64,000 nt of DNA from Kiloniellaceae bacterium (lineage in GTDB: Bacteria > Pseudomonadota > Alphaproteobacteria > Kiloniellales > Kiloniellaceae), in NCBI GenBank assembly GCA_021776195.1, contig JAJFGK010000067.1, positions 1 through 64,000 of the forward strand, written 5' to 3'. Made by a program: the position numbers and the translations under genes. The notes beneath the pieces are model-generated. The model did not search any database. It was not told the DNA's origin and was given only the letters and a program-made list of their open reading frames with translations. Position 1 is the first letter of the stretch, and every line of letters begins with the position of its first letter. Of this stretch, positions 46,147-55,159 are shown piece after piece.

Positions 46147-49100
46147 CTACCAGTTGAAGCTCTCCACGTTCTGGAAGCTTACCTGATCGCCGGTCTCGAA
46201 AGTGATGCTGCCGCTGTCGTCGGTGAAGAGGTCTGAATCGGCGCTGTCCGCCTGGCTGAAACTGTCGCCGTTGTCGAAGCTGACCGTCCAGTTGCCGGCG
46301 TTGGTCAGGTCGATGGTATCGGTGCCGCTGCCGCCATAGACGCTGTCGTTGCCGGCGGAAAGATCGAAGACGAAGGTGTCGTCGCCGCGGCCGCCGACCA
46401 GACGATCGTCGCCGGCGCCGCCGAGGAGCCGGTCGTCGTCGTTGCCGCCGCGCAGGTCGTCGTCGCCCGCGCCACCGACGAGGGTGTTCTCTCCGCTGCC
46501 GCCGACCAGCCTGTCGCTGCCGTCGCCGCCACTGAGGAAATCGTTGCCGCTCCCCCCGCTCAGGATGTCGCGGCCGGAACCGCCACTGAGATAGTCGTTG
46601 CCGCTGCCGCCGACCAGTCTGTCGTCGCCGTCGCCGCCGATGAGGAAATCGCCGCCGCTGCCGCCATTGAGCACGTCGTTGCTGCTGCCGCCGACCAGGA
46701 TGTCGTTGCCGCTGCCGCCGCTGAGGAAGCCATCGCCCTCGCCGCCAAGGAGAATATCGTTGCCCTGGCCGCCCGACAGTCGGTCGCTGCCGCCGCCACC
46801 AAGGAGGACATCGTTGCCGCTGCTGCCGATCAGTCGATCGCTGCCGTCGCCGCCGCGGAGAAAATCGTTACCGCTGCCGCCGTTGAGGATGTCGTCGCCG
46901 GCACCGCCGTCGAGGTTGTCATTGCCGCTACTGCCGCTCAGCCTGTCGCGACCCTCGCCGCCCAGGAGAAGGTCGTTGCCGCTGCCGCCATTGAGGCGGT
47001 CGTCGCCGGCCCCACCCTCGAGGCGGTCATTGCCGCTGCTGCCGCTCAGCCTGTCGCGACCCTCGCCGCCCAGGAGGAGGTCGTTGCCGCTGCCGCCACT
47101 GAGGTTGTCGTCGCCGGCCCCGCCCTCGAGCGAGTCGTCGCCGCTGCCGCCGGCCAGCCTGTCGCGGCCATCGCCGCCCTCGAGAAGGTCATTGCCGCTG
47201 CCACCGCTCAGGCGGTCATCGCCGGCCCCGCCGTCGAGGGTGTCGTTGCCGCTGCCGCCGGTCAGCCTGTCGCGGCCATCGCCGCCGTCCAGGACGTCAT
47301 TGCCGCTGCCGCCGTTCAGATTGTCGTCGCCGTCCCCGCCTTCAAGGCGGTCGTCGCCGTTGCCGCCGATCAGCCTGTCGTTTCCGTCACCGCCGAAAAT
47401 CGTGTCATTGCCGTCCTGGCCATAGAGGCGATCGTTGCCATCGCCTCCCAGAATCGTGTCGTCGCCCTGCCGGCCGAGGACCCGGTCGTTGCCGCCTCGG
47501 GCGTCGATTACATCGTCGCCACGGCCAGCCCGGATCACGTCGTCGCCGTCGGTCCCGCTGTAGTTCGGTGTCACGTCACCGCCGGACTCGCCCTCGGTCA
47601 CCTCGACAGAGGCAGTCGCGGTGGTCGTACCGCCCCGGCCGTCGGCGACGGTGAAACTGAAAGTCGCCTGACCCTCGAAGCCGCTGGCCGGGCGGTAGGA
47701 CAGGGTCCCGTCCCCATTGTCCGTCAAGGTGCCGCTGCTGGGGGTGCCGAGCGCCGAGATCGACAGGTTGTCGCCGTCGATGTCGTTGGCCCCGTTCAGC
47801 AGGTCTGCCTTGTTGAACACGAAGGTCCGATCCTCGGCGGTGCTGAAGCCTTGGTCCACCGCCGTCGGTCCGTCGTTGGTGCCGTTGACGGTGACGGTGA
47901 CGCTGTTCTGGGCGGTGCCACCCTGGCCGTCGTCGGCCTGATAGGAGAAGGTCACATCGCGCGACTGGCCGACGCCGAGATCCTGGAAATCGATGCCGGG
48001 ATCGAAAGAGTAACTGCCGTCGGCGTTGATCAGCACCGTGCCCTCGGCGGGTCCGGCGATCAGGGAATAGGTCAGGTCATCGCCGTCGAGGTCAGACGCG
48101 GAGAGGCTGCCGGCGACGGCGCCGCCGTCTTCCACGGCCGCCAAGGTGCCGCCATCGGCCGTCGGTCCGTCGTTGGTGCCCTTGACGGTGACGGTGACGC
48201 TGCTCTGGGCGGTGCCGCCCTGGCCGTCGTCGGCCTGATAGGAGAAGGTCACGTCGCGCGACTGGCCGACGCCGAGATCTTGAAAGTCGGCCCCGGGGTC
48301 GAAGGCATAGCTGCCGTCGGCGTTGACCGTGACGGACCCCTCGCTGGGCCCGGCGACCAGGGAATAGGTCAGGTCATCGCCGTCGAGGTCCGCCGCGGAG
48401 AGGCTGCCGGCGACGGCGCCGCCGTCCTCATTGGCATCGAGGGTGCCGGACCCCGCTGTCGGCGCCCGGTTGGCCGGCTCTGATTCTTCGTCGTCGACGC
48501 TGACAGTGGCCGTGTCGGTTTCGGTCTTGCCGTTCTCGTCCGTCACGACAATCGTCAACTCGAGGGTGCCATCGAACTCCGCGCTGGGCGCGAAGGTGAA
48601 GGAGCCATCGTCATTGGCCGTGATCCGGCCCTGGGCCGGATCGATCCTCAATTCGGTGACCTGCCCGCCGTCGAAACCCTGCAGCAGGTCGTCCTGGCTG
48701 AAGGTCAGGGTGCCGTCATCGGCGACCGTGGCGGCCGCATCGTCCTGGGTCCCCGAGAAGCTGTCCGCTTCGGCTGGGTTCGTGCGCGACAGGAAGTCCC
48801 TGTGGACCTGCAGGTTATCGAAGCGCAGATACTCCACGCCCTTAACAATGGCTTCTTCGCCGGTCGAAAGCTGGCGTATGGTCAGGCTGTCGCCGGGCCC
48901 GTCTTGAATGACATAGTCCGACCGTTCACCAGGCAACTCGAGCGAGGCGCGCGACCCCAAGCCCCGCTGGGCGGCCTCGCGCACCACCTCCAACAGGGTT
49001 GGCGGATTGAGGATCTGGTCGGACGCCTGGCTTCCGGTGTGGAGGTTCGCGTTGGCGACATCCTCGTTTATCTGCGGCGTGCCGGGCAGGTCCGCGATGG

Positions 49101-49209
49101 TTTCCTTGTCGCCCTCCCGACGCAAGACCCCTGCGCCATCGAGAGTGTCGAAGAGATCGCGATCCTCGTCGGGCCGCGCCTGGGAAGGTGACTGTTCTGC
49201 AAAAGCCAT
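46147..49209 (-). CDS. RTX/VCBS-repeat calcium-binding surface or secreted protein
   Basis: Large acidic protein of 1020 residues, probably exported by type I secretion. Order: an N-terminal region (1-150), a cadherin-like domain (about 150-250), two nearly identical 99-residue VCBS-type domains (about 255-452), another cadherin-like domain (to about 535), and 43 uninterrupted RTX nonapeptides (GGxGxDxLx; residues about 563-949). The C-terminal secretion-signal-like end is FQNVESFNW. No catalytic domain is evident, so adhesin or matrix protein is most likely. It is divergent from the two ABC genes and HlyD gene that probably export it. Confidence 0.9.
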   Translation of the reverse strand: MAFAEQSPSQARPDEDRDLFDTLDGAGVLRREGDKETIADLPGTPQINEDVANANLHTGSQASDQILNPPTLLEVVREAAQRGLGSRASLELPGERSDYVIQDGPGDSLTIRQLSTGEEAIVKGVEYLRFDNLQVHRDFLSRTNPAEADSFSGTQDDAAATVADDGTLTFSQDDLLQGFDGGQVTELRIDPAQGRITANDDGSFTFAPSAEFDGTLELTIVVTDENGKTETDTATVSVDDEESEPANRAPTAGSGTLDANEDGGAVAGSLSAADLDGDDLTYSLVAGPSEGSVTVNADGSYAFDPGADFQDLGVGQSRDVTFSYQADDGQGGTAQSSVTVTVKGTNDGPTADGGTLAAVEDGGAVAGSLSASDLDGDDLTYSLIAGPAEGTVLINADGSYSFDPGIDFQDLGVGQSRDVTFSYQADDGQGGTAQNSVTVTVNGTNDGPTAVDQGFSTAEDRTFVFNKADLLNGANDIDGDNLSISALGTPSSGTLTDNGDGTLSYRPASGFEGQATFSFTVADGRGGTTTATASVEVTEGESGGDVTPNYSGTDGDDVIRAGRGDDVIDARGGNDRVLGRQGDDTILGGDGNDRLYGQDGNDTIFGGDGNDRLIGGNGDDRLEGGDGDDNLNGGSGNDVLDGGDGRDRLTGGSGNDTLDGGAGDDRLSGGSGNDLLEGGDGRDRLAGGSGDDSLEGGAGDDNLSGGSGNDLLLGGEGRDRLSGSSGNDRLEGGAGDDRLNGGSGNDLLLGGEGRDRLSGSSGNDNLDGGAGDDILNGGSGNDFLRGGDGSDRLIGSSGNDVLLGGGGSDRLSGGQGNDILLGGEGDGFLSGGSGNDILVGGSSNDVLNGGSGGDFLIGGDGDDRLVGGSGNDYLSGGSGRDILSGGSGNDFLSGGDGSDRLVGGSGENTLVGGAGDDDLRGGNDDDRLLGGAGDDRLVGGRGDDTFVFDLSAGNDSVYGGSGTDTIDLTNAGNWTVSFDNGDSFSQADSADSDLFTDDSGSITFETGDQVSFQNVESFNW
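46363..47523 (-). repeat. 43 tandem RTX nonapeptide units with 108-base higher-order period
   Basis: The 1161 bases encode 43 consecutive nonapeptides without a spacer. The DNA also repeats with a period of four units: the sequence CAG(C/T)CTGTCG recurs at 46507, 46615, 46939, 47047, 47155, 47263 and 47371, all separated by 108 or multiples. A weaker match lies at 46831. This points to growth by duplication of 36-residue blocks. Confidence 0.92.
47854..48447 (-). repeat. two 297-base direct repeats encoding VCBS-type domains
   Basis: Two adjacent 99-residue domains are almost identical in protein and DNA; for example the CGCTGYTCTGGGCGGTGCC block occurs at 47901 and again at 48198, exactly 297 bases apart. 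The boundary chosen is at the GTL motif of each domain. Homogenised domains of this sort can vary in number between strains. Confidence 0.85.
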
Positions 49210-49557
49210 GACCTGCCGTCCTGCATCGTCCGCGGGTCCCGCCGGGGGCTGCCCCGGATGAGCCGAGGCCCGGGTGGTTTGGCGTCGTTTCGATTTCGAT
49301 CCGGAAAGCGAACCGCGAAACTATCGCATACCTGCTAATATCGCCCGAAAGCCTTAACAAATTGCTACATGGTTGATGAAAACCTGCACATAATCAATAG
49401 TTTAAGATAATTTGCCTCGAATGCGATCTTCTCCGCTGCCGGCTGGTCCGCCGCCGGCGCCCTCGGATGCCGGTCAAGGCTTCCCAGCCAGGGCGGTTAA
49501 CCCTTTGAACACCCTGATCGTCTAAGCAGAGAGCGGTTTACCGGCAGGGAGTGTGTA
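49210..49557. promoter_or_regulatory. divergent intergenic region between the RTX gene and its probable exporter
   Basis: These 348 bases have no supported gene. The part from about 49310 to 49420 is clearly AT-rich (for example TTAACAAATTG and AATAGTTTAAGATAATTTG) and probably contains the promoters for both directions. The AGGGAG ribosome site of the first ABC gene is at 49546-49551. No exact promoter pair was chosen. Confidence 0.5.
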
Positions 49558-51426
49558 TTGACCGGTCGTGGGATCGCGACCGGCGACGCAGGGATGGGGA
49601 TGGCATTGCAAGACCAGTTGCGGCCCTACATCGCCGGCCAGGCAAGTCTGGGCGACTGGTCGAGAGGACAGCAGGCGCAACCCAAGGGACCTGCGCCGGG
49701 TGCCGCCGTTCTCGTGGCCTCGCTGGTTCTCAACTTCTTCGGCCTGGCCATGCCGCTGGTCATTCTCCAGGTCTATGACCGCATCTTGCCAAATCACGCG
49801 ACCGGCACCCTGCTGCTCTTGATCGTCGGCCTGGTGGTGGTGCTCGCCCTCGACGGCCTGTTTCGCAGCATTCGGTCCTACATCACCGGCTGGAACGGGG
49901 CCGGTTTCGAACACCAGGCCAACTGCCGCGCGGTGGACCGCCTGCTCGCGACCGAAATCAACGCCTTCGAGCGGAGCACGCCGGGGGTTCACATCGATCG
50001 CCTGATGGCGGTCGCGACCCTGCGCGATTTTCACGCCGGCCAGGCCAAGCTGCTGGTCGTCGACCTGCCTTTTATCGCGCTGTTCCTGGGCCTCATCGCC
50101 GCGATCGCGGGATGGCTCGTGCTTGTGCCCCTGGCGGTTTTCCTGTTGCTCGGCGCCGCCAGCGCCCTGGTCGGGCTCTTTTTGCGCCGGGCCCTGAGCG
50201 ACCGCGCCCGGCTCGACGACCGGCGCTACAGTTTTGTGATCGAGATCCTGTCGGGCCTGCAGACAATCAAGCTTCTCGATATGGAAGCCCAGATGGAGCG
50301 GCGTTACGAGCGGCTGCAGGAATCCACCGCCGCGGCCAGTTACGATGTCACCTTGTTGAGCAATCTGGCCCAGAACCTGGGTTGGGTCTTCTCCAATCTG
50401 ACCATGATCGGGGTTGCGGCGGCCGGTGCCAGTCTGGTCATCGCCGGGCAGATCTCGATGGGCGGTCTCGCGGCCTGCATCCTGCTTTCCGGCCGATCGG
50501 TGCAGCCGATACTGCGCGCGCTCGGCCTTTGGACCCAGTACCAGGGCATCGCCATCGCCAGACAGCGCCTCGACGAGATATTCGAACTGGAGCCGGAACC
50601 GGTCGTGGCGGATGCTCGCGTCGGGCCACTGGCCGGCGCGATCGAGCTGGACCAGGTCTCCTTCGCCTACGGCCCCGAAGAGCCCGACCTGCTCAAAGAG
50701 GTGTCGCTGTCGGCGGCGGCCGGCGAGGTGATCGGTATCTCCGGCGAGTCCGGCGCCGGCAAGACGACGCTGCTGATGACGATGATGGGCGCGTTGCGCC
50801 CCACGGCGGGCCGGGTCGAGATCGACGGCCAGGACATCGCCAGCCTCGACAGCCAGGACCTGCGATCCCAGATCGCCTTCATGCCGCAGAACGCGGTGCT
50901 GTTTCAGGGCACCATTATCCAGAACCTGACGCTCTTTCGGGGGGCCACCGCGGTCGACGCCGCAATCGAGGCGGCCAGGCTTCTCGGTGTCGATGAGGCG
51001 ATCCGACACCTGCCCGAGGGCTATCAGACCCGGGTCGGCGACGGTGCCGAACTGGACCTGCCGGTCGGTCTCAAGCAGGGCATCGGCATGGCGCGGGCCT
51101 TGGCGCACGACCCCAGGATCATTCTGTTCGACGAGGCCAATGGCGGTTTGGACAGTGCCGCGGACCAGCGTCTGCGCGCCACTCTGGAAACCAAGCGGGG
51201 CAGCGCCACGATCGTCATTATCAGCCACCGTCCGTCTCTGTTGAATCTGGCTGACCGACGTTTCGAGCTGATCGACGGTCATCTGCGGGCCCTGACCTCC
51301 GCCGCCGCCAGGGCGACAGCGGTTGCCCCGGAAGCCCCGGACACTCCAGAAGCCCCGGAAGCCCCAGAAGCCCCTGCCGGGGATGGCGGAGCCAACCCGG
51401 TCGCCGCTGGGGAGACCCGCGCATGA
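49558..51426 (+). CDS. type I secretion ABC transporter, half-transporter 1
   Basis: ABC exporter subunit of about 622 residues, with six membrane helices (about 45-310) and a C-terminal ATPase domain. Walker A is GESGAGKTTLL and Walker B is IILFDEANGGLD. The signature is LPVGLKQG instead of LSGGQ. There is no N-terminal peptidase domain. The C-terminus has a Pro/Ala/Glu repeat tail (EAPEAPEAP). The TTG at 49558 is chosen because AGGGAG lies 6 bases upstream; ATGs at 49594 and 49600 are alternatives. It overlaps the second ABC gene by 4 bases, suggesting a heterodimer. Confidence 0.87.
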   Translation: MTGRGIATGDAGMGMALQDQLRPYIAGQASLGDWSRGQQAQPKGPAPGAAVLVASLVLNFFGLAMPLVILQVYDRILPNHATGTLLLLIVGLVVVLALDGLFRSIRSYITGWNGAGFEHQANCRAVDRLLATEINAFERSTPGVHIDRLMAVATLRDFHAGQAKLLVVDLPFIALFLGLIAAIAGWLVLVPLAVFLLLGAASALVGLFLRRALSDRARLDDRRYSFVIEILSGLQTIKLLDMEAQMERRYERLQESTAAASYDVTLLSNLAQNLGWVFSNLTMIGVAAAGASLVIAGQISMGGLAACILLSGRSVQPILRALGLWTQYQGIAIARQRLDEIFELEPEPVVADARVGPLAGAIELDQVSFAYGPEEPDLLKEVSLSAAAGEVIGISGESGAGKTTLLMTMMGALRPTAGRVEIDGQDIASLDSQDLRSQIAFMPQNAVLFQGTIIQNLTLFRGATAVDAAIEAARLLGVDEAIRHLPEGYQTRVGDGAELDLPVGLKQGIGMARALAHDPRIILFDEANGGLDSAADQRLRATLETKRGSATIVIISHRPSLLNLADRRFELIDGHLRALTSAAARATAVAPEAPDTPEAPEAPEAPAGDGGANPVAAGETRA

Positions 51427-53603
51427 GCCTCTCCGAACAGACCATCGCACCCGAGGATCTGGCGCGCGCGGCCGCCGATCAGGGTCTCGACCCGGGCGAG
51501 GATGCCTCGGCGCTGTCGCACCTGGCGCAGGACTCCGACATCGCCGCCTGCCTGGTCCCCCTCCTGACCGTCATGGGCTGGCGCGGCGATCCGCGCCATA
51601 TCGCCGAGGCCCTGCCGCATTTCCACAAGGTCGACGACATCACCCGCCTGCGCTCGGTCCTGGCCAACCTCGACTTCGTCAGCCACTGGCAGAAGATCGA
51701 CCTGCGCGACCTCGATCCACGGCTCGTGCCTTGTCTTTTCCTGCCGCAGTCGCGCCCGGCGCTGGTGGTGCTGCGGCGCGAGGGCGACGTCTTTACGGTT
51801 TTCGACGGCCTGGCCTCGGAGATTGTCGAGCTGCGCGCCGGCGACCTCCAAGGCATCGCCTACTTCATCCGGCCCGACGAGGGCACCGGCGAGACCCTCA
51901 AGGGCGCCGCGCGTCTGGGGCAGTGGACCGTCAAGCTGCGCGAGCGTTTCGTCGGGCTGGTCTGGCAGATGCTCGGGATCACCCTGCTGACCAACCTTCT
52001 GGCCCTGGCGGTGCCGCTTTTCATCATGGCGATCTACGATCAGGTCATCGGCTCCGGCTCGACCGAGGCGCTGGGCTACCTCTTCGGCGGCGTTGTTCTG
52101 GCCCTGGGGATCGATTTCGGATTGCGGGTCATCCGGTCCCAGGTCTTGGCCTATGCCGCCGGGCGGATCGACATGATCGTCGGAACGGCAACCTTTCAGC
52201 AGATCCTGCATCTTTCCGTCAGTGTCACCGGACGCGCCTCCATGGGCGCCCAGATCGCGCGCCTGAGGCAGTTCGAATCGATCCGCGAGTTCTTTTCCGG
52301 GCCGCTGGCCGGGGTCTTCCTCGACCTGCCCCTGGCCCTGCTTTTCGTCGGCGTCATCGCCATCATCGCCGGCCCGCTGGCCTGGGTGCCGATCGCCCTG
52401 GCCGTCGCCTTCATCCTGGTCGGCCTGCCGGTTCTGCCGCGGCTGCGCAAGGCGGTGAAGGACAGCAGCGACGCACGGGCCCAGCGTGAAAGCTTCCTGG
52501 TCGAGATGCTGACCGCGCTGCGCACGATCAAGCTCAGCGCCGCCGAGCCGGTCTGGGCCAGCCGGCACCGGGAAATCTCGGCCACGGCGGCGGTCGCCAA
52601 CTTCAAGACCCAGCAGATCACCAATCTCATTCAAACCTTGGCCCAGACCCTGATGATGGCCGGCGGTATCGCGACCCTGGCCCTGGGCGCGGTGTTGGTG
52701 ATGGACAAGGCCATCACCGTCGGCGCCCTGATCGCCTCGATGGCCCTGGTCTGGCGGGTGCTGTCGCCGCTGCAGATGGCCTTCTTGTCCTTCACCCGTA
52801 TCGAGCAGGTCAAGCAGGCGCTGCAGCAGATCGACCGGCTGATGCAGCAGTCGCGCGAACGCGAGCCAGGCTGTATCGTCGAGCGGCACCGCGTGTTCGA
52901 TGGCGAGATCCGCTTCGATCGCACCTCGCTGCGCTATCTGGCCCGTGCCGAACCCGCGGTCTTTGCCGTCAATGCCGCCTTCAAGCCCGGCCAGCTCATT
53001 GCCATCACCGGCTCCAACGGGTCGGGCAAGTCGACCCTGCTGAAGCTCATCGCCGGCCTCTACGAAGCGCAGTCGGGGGCAGTCTTCCTCGATGGCATCG
53101 ACGTGCGCCAGCTCGATGTCGCCGAGCTGCGCGGCGCCACCGCCTACGTACCGCAGAAGTGCGACCTGTTTCACGGCACCATCGCCCAGAACCTGCGCCT
53201 GGCCAATCCGGTGGCGAGCGACGCCGCGCTGGCCCAGGCCGCGCTCGATGCGGGCCTGATGCAGGATATTCTCAATCTGCCCGAGGGCTTCGAGACCCGG
53301 CTGACCGATCAGCTGCAGAACCAGCTTCCCTGGGGGGTCAAACAGCGCCTCATGCTGGCCCGCGCCTATGTGAAGAACGCCCCGATCTATCTGATGGACG
53401 AACCCGGCAACAACCTGGACGCCGAAGGCGACGCCATGCTGATGCGCAAGCTGCAACAGCTCAAGGGCCGGGCCACGGTGGTGGTGGTGACCCACCGCCC
53501 GAGCCACATGCGGATCGCCGATCAGGTGCTATTCATGGATGGCGGGCGCCTCATGATGGCGGGGCCGCCGGACCAATTACTGCCGCAACTGGGAATGAGT
53601 TGA
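51423..53603 (+). CDS. type I secretion ABC transporter, half-transporter 2 with C39-like domain
   Basis: ABC exporter subunit of 726 residues. The N-terminal region (about 30-150) looks like a degenerate C39 peptidase (CLD) domain, without a recognisable catalytic Cys-His arrangement. Such domains bind RTX substrates without cleaving them. Membrane helices follow (about 170-430), then the ATPase with Walker A GSNGSGKSTLL and Walker B IYLMDEPGNNLD. Its signature LPWGVKQR also departs from LSGGQ. It is coupled to the first ABC gene by ATGA and is followed 3 bases later by the HlyD gene. Confidence 0.88.
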   Translation: MSLSEQTIAPEDLARAAADQGLDPGEDASALSHLAQDSDIAACLVPLLTVMGWRGDPRHIAEALPHFHKVDDITRLRSVLANLDFVSHWQKIDLRDLDPRLVPCLFLPQSRPALVVLRREGDVFTVFDGLASEIVELRAGDLQGIAYFIRPDEGTGETLKGAARLGQWTVKLRERFVGLVWQMLGITLLTNLLALAVPLFIMAIYDQVIGSGSTEALGYLFGGVVLALGIDFGLRVIRSQVLAYAAGRIDMIVGTATFQQILHLSVSVTGRASMGAQIARLRQFESIREFFSGPLAGVFLDLPLALLFVGVIAIIAGPLAWVPIALAVAFILVGLPVLPRLRKAVKDSSDARAQRESFLVEMLTALRTIKLSAAEPVWASRHREISATAAVANFKTQQITNLIQTLAQTLMMAGGIATLALGAVLVMDKAITVGALIASMALVWRVLSPLQMAFLSFTRIEQVKQALQQIDRLMQQSREREPGCIVERHRVFDGEIRFDRTSLRYLARAEPAVFAVNAAFKPGQLIAITGSNGSGKSTLLKLIAGLYEAQSGAVFLDGIDVRQLDVAELRGATAYVPQKCDLFHGTIAQNLRLANPVASDAALAQAALDAGLMQDILNLPEGFETRLTDQLQNQLPWGVKQRLMLARAYVKNAPIYLMDEPGNNLDAEGDAMLMRKLQQLKGRATVVVVTHRPSHMRIADQVLFMDGGRLMMAGPPDQLLPQLGMS

Positions 53604-53606
53604 CCC

Positions 53607-54995
53607 ATGGTCGATGCAAAGAACCCGAACCGAACAGAGACCGGCACCAGGAAACTGGACAAGGTGGTCCGCCAGGTCCCGCGCGACCGTCGCGGCCGCC
53701 TGGTGCGCTTCCTCTCGCGCCCTTTGCTGCTGGAGGAGTCGGGGCCACCGCGCGTGCTCAGCCATCTGATCTACACCGTCGGCTTTCTGGCGATTGCCGG
53801 CGTGGTCTGGGCCTCCCAGACCGAAGTCAGCGAGACCGCCTTTACCCACGGCCAGATTATGCCGACCGGTTCGGTTCGCCTGGTCGAGCATCTCGAGGGC
53901 GGCATCATCTCGCAGATCCTGGTGGAAGACGGGCAGGTGGTCCGGCAAGGCGAACTTCTGATGACCATGCGCAGCGTCGACGCCCTGGCCGAACAGGACC
54001 GGCTGCGCGTTCAAGAGGCGGCCTTGTCGCTGCGCGCCGAACGGCTGCGTGCCTTCGTGATGAACCGGGCTCCGGACTTTACGGCGGGGACGGACTTCCC
54101 CGACCTGGCGGCCGACCAGGTCGCCATTCTCGAGCTCCAGAACGAAGCCCGGGCGAGTCAGCGCGAGGTCCTGCTGTCGCGGGTCGGTCAGCGCGAGCTG
54201 GAGCTCAAGGGTCTCGAGGAGCAGCGCCTGAACATCGAAGAACAGATCGCGATCACGACCCAGCAGTCGGACATGCGACGCAATCTGGTCGAGAAGGGGC
54301 TTGATTCCCAAGTCAACCTGCTCGACGTGGAGCGCCGCCTGTCGGAAGTCCGCGGTCAGCTGGTTGGCCTGATCGGGGAGGCTTCGCGCACCCGAGAGGC
54401 CCGTCACGAGGCCGAGAGCGCGTTGATCGAACTGGAGGCGACCCTGCGCAACGACGCTCTTGCCGAAATGGGCGAGGTGACCGCGCAGCTCGCCGAGGTG
54501 AGAGAAATCGCGGCACGCCTCGATGACCGCGTCCAGCGGCTCCGCGTCGTCGCGCCGGTCGATGGGATCGTCAAGGGGATCGTGAGCCGCACGGCGGGAT
54601 CGGTGGTGGATCCGGGCGAGGCCTTGATGGAGATCGTGCCGATGGACGAATCGCTGGTGGCCGAGGTGCGCATCCTGCCGCGCGATGTCGGTCATCTGCG
54701 GGTCGGCCAGGCGGCCAAGGTGAAGATCACCAGCTACGAGGTCACCCGCTTTGGCGCCATGAAGGGCGAGCTGGCCCTGGTGTCGGCCTCCACTTTCCAG
54801 GACGAGGACGGCGAGCCTTTCTATAAGGGCGTGATTTCTCTCGATAAGCTCTACCTCGGCAGCGATCCGAACCGCAATCTGCTGCTGCCCGGCATGGTGG
54901 TCGATGCCGACATCCGCACCGGAACCAAGACCCTGTTGCAGTACTTGCTGAAGCCGGTGTTCCGGGCCTTTGACAGCTCATTCAGCGAACGTTGA
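53607..54995 (+). CDS. HlyD-family type I secretion adaptor
   Basis: Periplasmic membrane-fusion protein of 462 residues. A single membrane helix (about 52-70) is followed by the lipoyl half-motif VEHLEGGIISQILVEDGQVV and a long coiled-coil hairpin (about 125-320). The second lipoyl half is VVAPVDGIVKGIV and the C-terminal beta domain contains LPGMVVDADIRTG. All are HlyD/PrtE features. It completes the inner-membrane part of the exporter. No TolC-type outer-membrane gene is in the window, so that partner must be encoded elsewhere. Confidence 0.94.
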   Translation: MVDAKNPNRTETGTRKLDKVVRQVPRDRRGRLVRFLSRPLLLEESGPPRVLSHLIYTVGFLAIAGVVWASQTEVSETAFTHGQIMPTGSVRLVEHLEGGIISQILVEDGQVVRQGELLMTMRSVDALAEQDRLRVQEAALSLRAERLRAFVMNRAPDFTAGTDFPDLAADQVAILELQNEARASQREVLLSRVGQRELELKGLEEQRLNIEEQIAITTQQSDMRRNLVEKGLDSQVNLLDVERRLSEVRGQLVGLIGEASRTREARHEAESALIELEATLRNDALAEMGEVTAQLAEVREIAARLDDRVQRLRVVAPVDGIVKGIVSRTAGSVVDPGEALMEIVPMDESLVAEVRILPRDVGHLRVGQAAKVKITSYEVTRFGAMKGELALVSASTFQDEDGEPFYKGVISLDKLYLGSDPNRNLLLPGMVVDADIRTGTKTLLQYLLKPVFRAFDSSFSER

Positions 54996-55024
54996 GCGGA
55001 CCACGGTCGCCTGGGCCCCCCGCC

Positions 55025-55053
55025 CTTGATTGGGCGCCACCGATACCCCACAT
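55025..55053 (+). promoter_or_regulatory. putative sigma-32 (RpoH) promoter of the hsp20 gene
   Basis: CTTGAT at 55025-55030 and CCCCACAT at 55046-55053, 15 bases apart, match the heat-shock sigma factor consensus (CTTGAA, CCCCAT-T) well. Transcription would start near 55060, about 100 bases before the ATG. The -35 lies inside a small CGCCC/GGGCG hairpin after the HlyD gene. Confidence 0.6.
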
Positions 55054-55059
55054 GAAGGG

Positions 55060-55159
55060 TCGACGCTGCCGTTGGGTGGGTCGATGTGGAAGAGGGCCCT
55101 GGCCGGCCTCTGTCCGCTCCCTTGCTACAGCCCTTGCTCGGAAGGAGGAGGTTGCTGCC
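55060..55159 (+). promoter_or_regulatory. possible ROSE-type RNA thermometer in the hsp20 leader
   Basis: The roughly 100-base leader can form an AGAGG/CCTCT hairpin (55091-55111). It ends with CCCTTGCTCGGAAGGAGGAGG, in which TTGCT (55134-55138) lies just before the ribosome site. In ROSE elements the sequence UYGCU pairs with the Shine-Dalgarno sequence around a G-G pair. Resemblance is partial and rests on hand folding. Confidence 0.4.

Noticed and set aside
46507..47380. Regular 108-base repeats considered as a CRISPR array
   Set aside because: The repeats are coding, contiguous and contain no unique spacers; there are no cas genes.
46598..47425. Pro/Leu/Ser-rich plus-strand frame opposite the RTX repeats
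   Set aside because: It is the complement of the nonapeptide repeats and repeats with the same period, so it is not an independent gene.
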